This document shows, one piece after another, positions 4,844-8,181 of a DNA stretch of 8,181 nucleotides. The position numbers were made by a program, and so were the translations under genes. A model generated the notes under the pieces. That model had not been told where the DNA came from. It made no database searches and was given only the letters and a program-made list of their open reading frames with translations. The first letter of the stretch is position 1, and each line of letters starts with the position of its first letter. The stretch is from Clostridiales bacterium (GTDB lineage Bacteria > Bacillota > Clostridia > Caldicoprobacterales > DTU083): positions 1 through 8,181 of the forward strand of contig JAAZEK010000009.1 in NCBI GenBank assembly GCA_012512335.1, given 5' to 3'.

Positions 4844-6798
4844 TGCCAAATGGAGAAGTGTTTTGGCCAGATAAAGAGGGTTTTCAGGCATACGGTGGAG
4901 TTGATAATGCTTTTGAGGGTTTTCATAGCTGGCCACTTTTTTATTTGATGGGTGGGGACAAGAAATTCTTAGCATTAGCTCAGAGGCAATTTGATGTAAT
5001 CACAGAACAGTTTTCCAGATATAAAAGAAAGTCATCTGATTTTGAAGATGGCAGTGGTCGGGAAACCATGCTCGTAAAAGAGTATTTACCAGATATGGAT
5101 TGGATGCACCAAGGAGAGTCTGCATTATACTTTTATTTTCTCAATCTAGCTGACCCTGGCAACAAAAAGAACAAAGAACGATCAATCCGATTTGCCAGCT
5201 TTTTCAATAACGAAGATGAAGATATTCCTGAATATAACTATGACTATGAGAATAAGGTTTTTAAAACTGCTCATATTGGTAGTAACGGTCCTATGTTTTC
5301 ACAATATGATAAACCATACAAGCATGGTACTTGGATGGACTTTTATGGTCTAGCTTTTTATAATGTTCCTGGCGTTGAAACAATGATGGATTTAAAGAAT
5401 CCAGAAAAAGCAAAGAGATATGGTGAGGTGTATAGTGCTAGGCTAAAAAATTGTGATACGGTAACCAATCTGTTATCTACCTCAATGATGGTAAATGCAT
5501 ACATGCATACAGGAGATGAAAAATATAAACAATGGGTGCTAGACTATGTTGGTGGCTGGAGGGATCGTTATAAAGCTAATGATGGAATGATGCCTGATAA
5601 TGCAGGTCCTAATGGCATCGTAGGTGAAACAATAGATGGAAAATGGTATGGGGGGCACTATGGTTGGACTTTCCCCCATGGCTTCTATTTTATCGGAGAT
5701 GCTATGGTTATAGGTGGTGAGAATGAACGTCTTCTAACAGGAGAAAAAAATAAGCTGACATGGGTACGTGAGCAAGTTAAATTGCTAATGAGCAAATCCA
5801 TTGAGGATGATAATGGGACTATATTGGTACCACAAAAATATGCGGATCCAGATTCATTAATCGAGTATAAAGGAAGTAAAGCTGAGCATATGACAAGCAC
5901 CAATACAGTTTCAGGATATGAAGGATTTACTAAGAAAATACAAATTGATGGTTGGTATGAATTCACTCCATTGAATCCAGTACATATGGCTCATGTTTAT
6001 TTAGATAGTTTTGATGATCATGATATGGGGATATTAAGAGAGACTAGAGATAAGAACAATAATACATGGGAATGTGTAAGTGATAGCGCAGTTAGCGCAA
6101 AGTTTTTAGGCGGACAGAACCATGCATATACCAATTTTCTTGACGGACACTATGACGATTATCCAGTAGATGCACTTAAGCATAGTATTAATCAGGTCTA
6201 CAAGCAACTTAAAAAACTTCATGGTGAGCTCCACTCATCTGATACTCCTTGGGGCTATCCTCCCGGCAGCGAAAAACAATGGCAGGAGCTTCGTGAGGTT
6301 ACACAGCAGGTTAATGCAAAAAAGAAAAACAAATGGAGTGAATCCGTAACTCATTCCTATTTTCAGACATACTTGATATACAGAAGCACTATAACTACAG
6401 AAGCCTTAATACATCTGACAATGGGCGGATTGATGCCCATATATAATGGAGGGCTATTGCTCGTATCAGTTCGCTATTTTGATCCTGAGGAAAACCGTCC
6501 TGGATTACCTGATGATGTGGCTGCTTTAGTTAGTTATGTAAAGGAAGATGAAATAGGCCTGGAAATGATAAATCTACATCCCAGTAAACCACGTAGAGTG
6601 ATAGTCCAAGCAGGTGCGTTTGGTGAGCATGATTTCACAAAGATTTCCTATCGCTCTGGGGATGAACATGGTGTAATTTCTGTAAACGATAGATGGTTTC
6701 AAATAGAGCTAGGTGCAGGCTGTGGGATTAACTTTGAAATTGGTCTTTCTAGATACACTAATCAACCCTCATATATAGAACCAATTGACAGAGTGTAA
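4771..6798 (+). CDS. Large conserved protein of unknown function (main frame, N-terminus probably frameshifted)
   Basis: The open frame encodes 675 residues from ATG 4771, but about its first 19 residues are probably an out-of-frame artefact (see 4715-4843). I do not recognise a named family. Motifs include FWPDKEGF, FEGFHSWPLFYLMGG, DWMHQGESALYFYFLNLADP (from about 110), GDEKYKQWVLDYVGGW, DGKWYGGHYGWTFPHG (289-304), MGGLMPIYNGGLL (551-563) with RPGLPDDVAALV, and a beta-rich tail with VVQAGAFGEH-like strands. Repeated Trp/Tyr-rich helical segments followed by a beta-rich C-terminus suggest an alpha/alpha-toroid plus beta-sandwich layout, as in many glycosidases and polysaccharide lyases; this is inference from composition. 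No signal peptide is visible, so it is probably cytosolic. I recall similar proteins in Paenibacillus-type sugar loci annotated only as hypothetical. The next gene starts 90 nt downstream. Confidence 0.8.
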   Translation: MGNSREKSIFYYESICGYYFEHYLMPNGEVFWPDKEGFQAYGGVDNAFEGFHSWPLFYLMGGDKKFLALAQRQFDVITEQFSRYKRKSSDFEDGSGRETMLVKEYLPDMDWMHQGESALYFYFLNLADPGNKKNKERSIRFASFFNNEDEDIPEYNYDYENKVFKTAHIGSNGPMFSQYDKPYKHGTWMDFYGLAFYNVPGVETMMDLKNPEKAKRYGEVYSARLKNCDTVTNLLSTSMMVNAYMHTGDEKYKQWVLDYVGGWRDRYKANDGMMPDNAGPNGIVGETIDGKWYGGHYGWTFPHGFYFIGDAMVIGGENERLLTGEKNKLTWVREQVKLLMSKSIEDDNGTILVPQKYADPDSLIEYKGSKAEHMTSTNTVSGYEGFTKKIQIDGWYEFTPLNPVHMAHVYLDSFDDHDMGILRETRDKNNNTWECVSDSAVSAKFLGGQNHAYTNFLDGHYDDYPVDALKHSINQVYKQLKKLHGELHSSDTPWGYPPGSEKQWQELREVTQQVNAKKKNKWSESVTHSYFQTYLIYRSTITTEALIHLTMGGLMPIYNGGLLLVSVRYFDPEENRPGLPDDVAALVSYVKEDEIGLEMINLHPSKPRRVIVQAGAFGEHDFTKISYRSGDEHGVISVNDRWFQIELGAGCGINFEIGLSRYTNQPSYIEPIDRV

Positions 6799-6888
6799 TG
6801 CAATAATCACATCTTAATATAAGTACCTAGTTGCTATTGCTAAGTAAGATAATAGAGTAAAACAAGGTAATGGAAGGGAGAATAATGT
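6799..6888 (+). other. 90-nt spacer before the sialidase-like gene
   Basis: Apart from the ribosome binding site (GGGAG 6876-6880) I see no hairpin terminator and no paired promoter boxes. TTGACA at 6785-6790 lies inside the end of the previous gene but has no -10 match 16-18 nt on. Read-through transcription from the preceding gene is the simplest view. Confidence 0.5.
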
Positions 6889-8181
6889 ATGCGCGGAAAA
6901 ACACAATGGAATGAAAGACCACATATCTATTTGTTTGATGACCCTCTTGCTGTCAGTATATGTCGACTGGCACCAGGAGAAACCGATCTAACAATAGAAT
7001 GGCTTGATGGGAAAAATGAAGGCACGTATTTCCTTGAGTGGAGAGGAATGTACACAGGTGAAGAATGGAGCAGACAGGAAGTCCAAGGATATGAAGCGCA
7101 TATTTGTGGGTTGACACCGTGGAGAGACTACGAAGTTCGTGTTGCTCGTACAAATGGCGAAGTAAAAGATACAAGATATTTTCGTACAGGAGTAGTACCT
7201 GGAACAGTAATCAATTATCTTCATCCACAGGACGAAAGATATGCTTTTTCTGGGCGTGCACTCTGCAGTCCATGTCTAATTAAACTACCCTCTGGCAAGC
7301 TGCTAGCTTCAATGGATGTATATCTTGGACGTGGTCCACAAAACCTTAGTTTACTTTTCAAATCAAATGACAGAGGTGTGACATGGCACTATGTATGCGA
7401 CCTTTTCCCATTGTTTTGGGGAAATATGTTTTACCACAATGACAGACTATATATGATAGGTTGCTCAACGGAGTTCGGTGATATCATTATCGGATCATCC
7501 GATGATGAGGGGGAAACATGGACAGCACCTACTCATCTTTTTACTGGGTCCTGTACAGTGGGGGATGGTTGGGAACAATCACCTATGCCAGTGATTAAGC
7601 ACAACGGAAGAATACACATCGCTACTGAATATGCTGGAAGGAATATAAATCGCCTTCCGTGCGTTTTGTCCGCTCCTGAAGACGCCGATCTACTTGAACC
7701 GAAGAACTGGAATGCTACCAAACCTTTTCAACTCGATCCTTCTTGGCTTGGGACACCAGGAAGTCGCATAGAGTGCTTTATAGAAGGTAACTTATTTGTA
7801 TCGCCTAAGGGTGACCTGCGCTGCATGCTACGTGTTGACGCTGACGGTATAAATACCCTGGAAGGAAAAGCTCCCGTGCTGAAGGTCGACGAAAACGATC
7901 CAGATGCACCTATGGAATTCCTAGGCTTTGTACCGATGTCTGCAGGTTTCAGCAACAAGTTTATGATGCGATTTGATGAGATAAGCGGCTATTATATAGC
8001 AATCGGAAATCTCCCAACAAACAGCAATTATAGACAACAACGTAGTGTACTGGCCCTGTTCTGTTCACGAGATACGGAAAATTGGGAGACTGTTTGTCGT
8101 ATAATAGACGGAGAGCGTGAGCAAGTATTTGAAGTAGGTTATCAATATCCGTCATTTATATTTGATGAAGAAGATATTCTG
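6889..8181 (+). CDS. Sialidase-like beta-propeller protein with N-terminal FnIII-like domain (3' partial)
   Basis: The frame is open for 431 codons from ATG 6889 to the window edge, so the C-terminus is missing. Residues about 30-101 look like a fibronectin type III-like domain (ICGLTPWRDYEVRV, ending FRTG 98-101). From about 120 a propeller begins: two clear Asp boxes, SNDRGVTW (159-166) and SDDEGETW (204-211), and a degenerate third, SRDTENW (393-399), with blade strands such as LIKLPSGKLLASMDV. This places it in the sialidase/BNR-repeat superfamily; no FRIP-type arginine motif is seen, so true sialidase activity is not supported. No signal peptide is visible, suggesting a cytosolic enzyme. 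GGGAG at 6876-6880, 8 nt upstream, favours ATG 6889 over ATG 6885, which is in another frame. It probably acts with the preceding unknown protein on an imported glycan fragment. Confidence 0.85.
   Translation, partial: MRGKTQWNERPHIYLFDDPLAVSICRLAPGETDLTIEWLDGKNEGTYFLEWRGMYTGEEWSRQEVQGYEAHICGLTPWRDYEVRVARTNGEVKDTRYFRTGVVPGTVINYLHPQDERYAFSGRALCSPCLIKLPSGKLLASMDVYLGRGPQNLSLLFKSNDRGVTWHYVCDLFPLFWGNMFYHNDRLYMIGCSTEFGDIIIGSSDDEGETWTAPTHLFTGSCTVGDGWEQSPMPVIKHNGRIHIATEYAGRNINRLPCVLSAPEDADLLEPKNWNATKPFQLDPSWLGTPGSRIECFIEGNLFVSPKGDLRCMLRVDADGINTLEGKAPVLKVDENDPDAPMEFLGFVPMSAGFSNKFMMRFDEISGYYIAIGNLPTNSNYRQQRSVLALFCSRDTENWETVCRIIDGEREQVFEVGYQYPSFIFDEEDIL

Noticed and set aside
4534..4926. 130-codon open frame on the minus strand
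   Set aside because: It spans the gap and the conserved start of the + strand gene, has no family resemblance, and no minus-strand gene or promoter supports it.
6785..6790. Perfect TTGACA -35 box before the sialidase-like gene
   Set aside because: It is inside the end of the preceding gene and no TATAAT-like box occurs 16-18 nt downstream.

Overview
The window looks like part of a carbohydrate-catabolism locus from a low-GC Gram-positive bacterium (Bacillota; a Paenibacillus-like or clostridial genome). Three things point there: AT-rich DNA, strong GGAGG-type ribosome binding sites with a TTG start in one gene, and a sugar-ABC solute-binding protein with a DUF3502-like C-terminus, a type best known from Paenibacillus and Bacillus. 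All genes lie on the + strand. I see no RNA gene, CRISPR array or transposase.

Layout: 1-795 is the 3' end of an ABC-transporter solute-binding lipoprotein. It ends before a long perfect inverted repeat (832-866), probably a terminator. A candidate promoter whose -35 lies in the repeat's right arm starts the next unit: an aldo/keto reductase (1018-2001) overlapping by 4 nt a COG3618-type metal-dependent hydrolase/lactonase (1998-2816). After a 90-nt gap holding two diverged tandem repeat copies come a creatininase-family amidohydrolase (2907-3689) and, overlapping it by 8 nt, an HpcH/HpaI-type aldolase (TTG start, 3682-4440). A 274-nt gap precedes a large protein of unknown function. Its conserved N-terminus (ATG 4715) is in a different frame from the main body (4771-6798), so a 1-nt frameshift near 4827-4830 is inferred. 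The window ends inside an FnIII-like plus sialidase-like beta-propeller protein (from 6889).

Together the genes suggest uptake of an oligosaccharide or sugar derivative, possible intracellular cleavage by the two large proteins (neither shows a signal peptide), oxidation or reduction by the AKR, opening of a lactone and/or lactam or diketo ring by the two metal hydrolases, and retro-aldol cleavage to pyruvate or a similar oxo-acid plus an aldehyde. The substrate cannot be read from the sequence. The frameshift and two short coding-like scraps in the gaps hint that the locus may be decaying or rearranged; a sequencing or assembly error is the main alternative for the frameshift.
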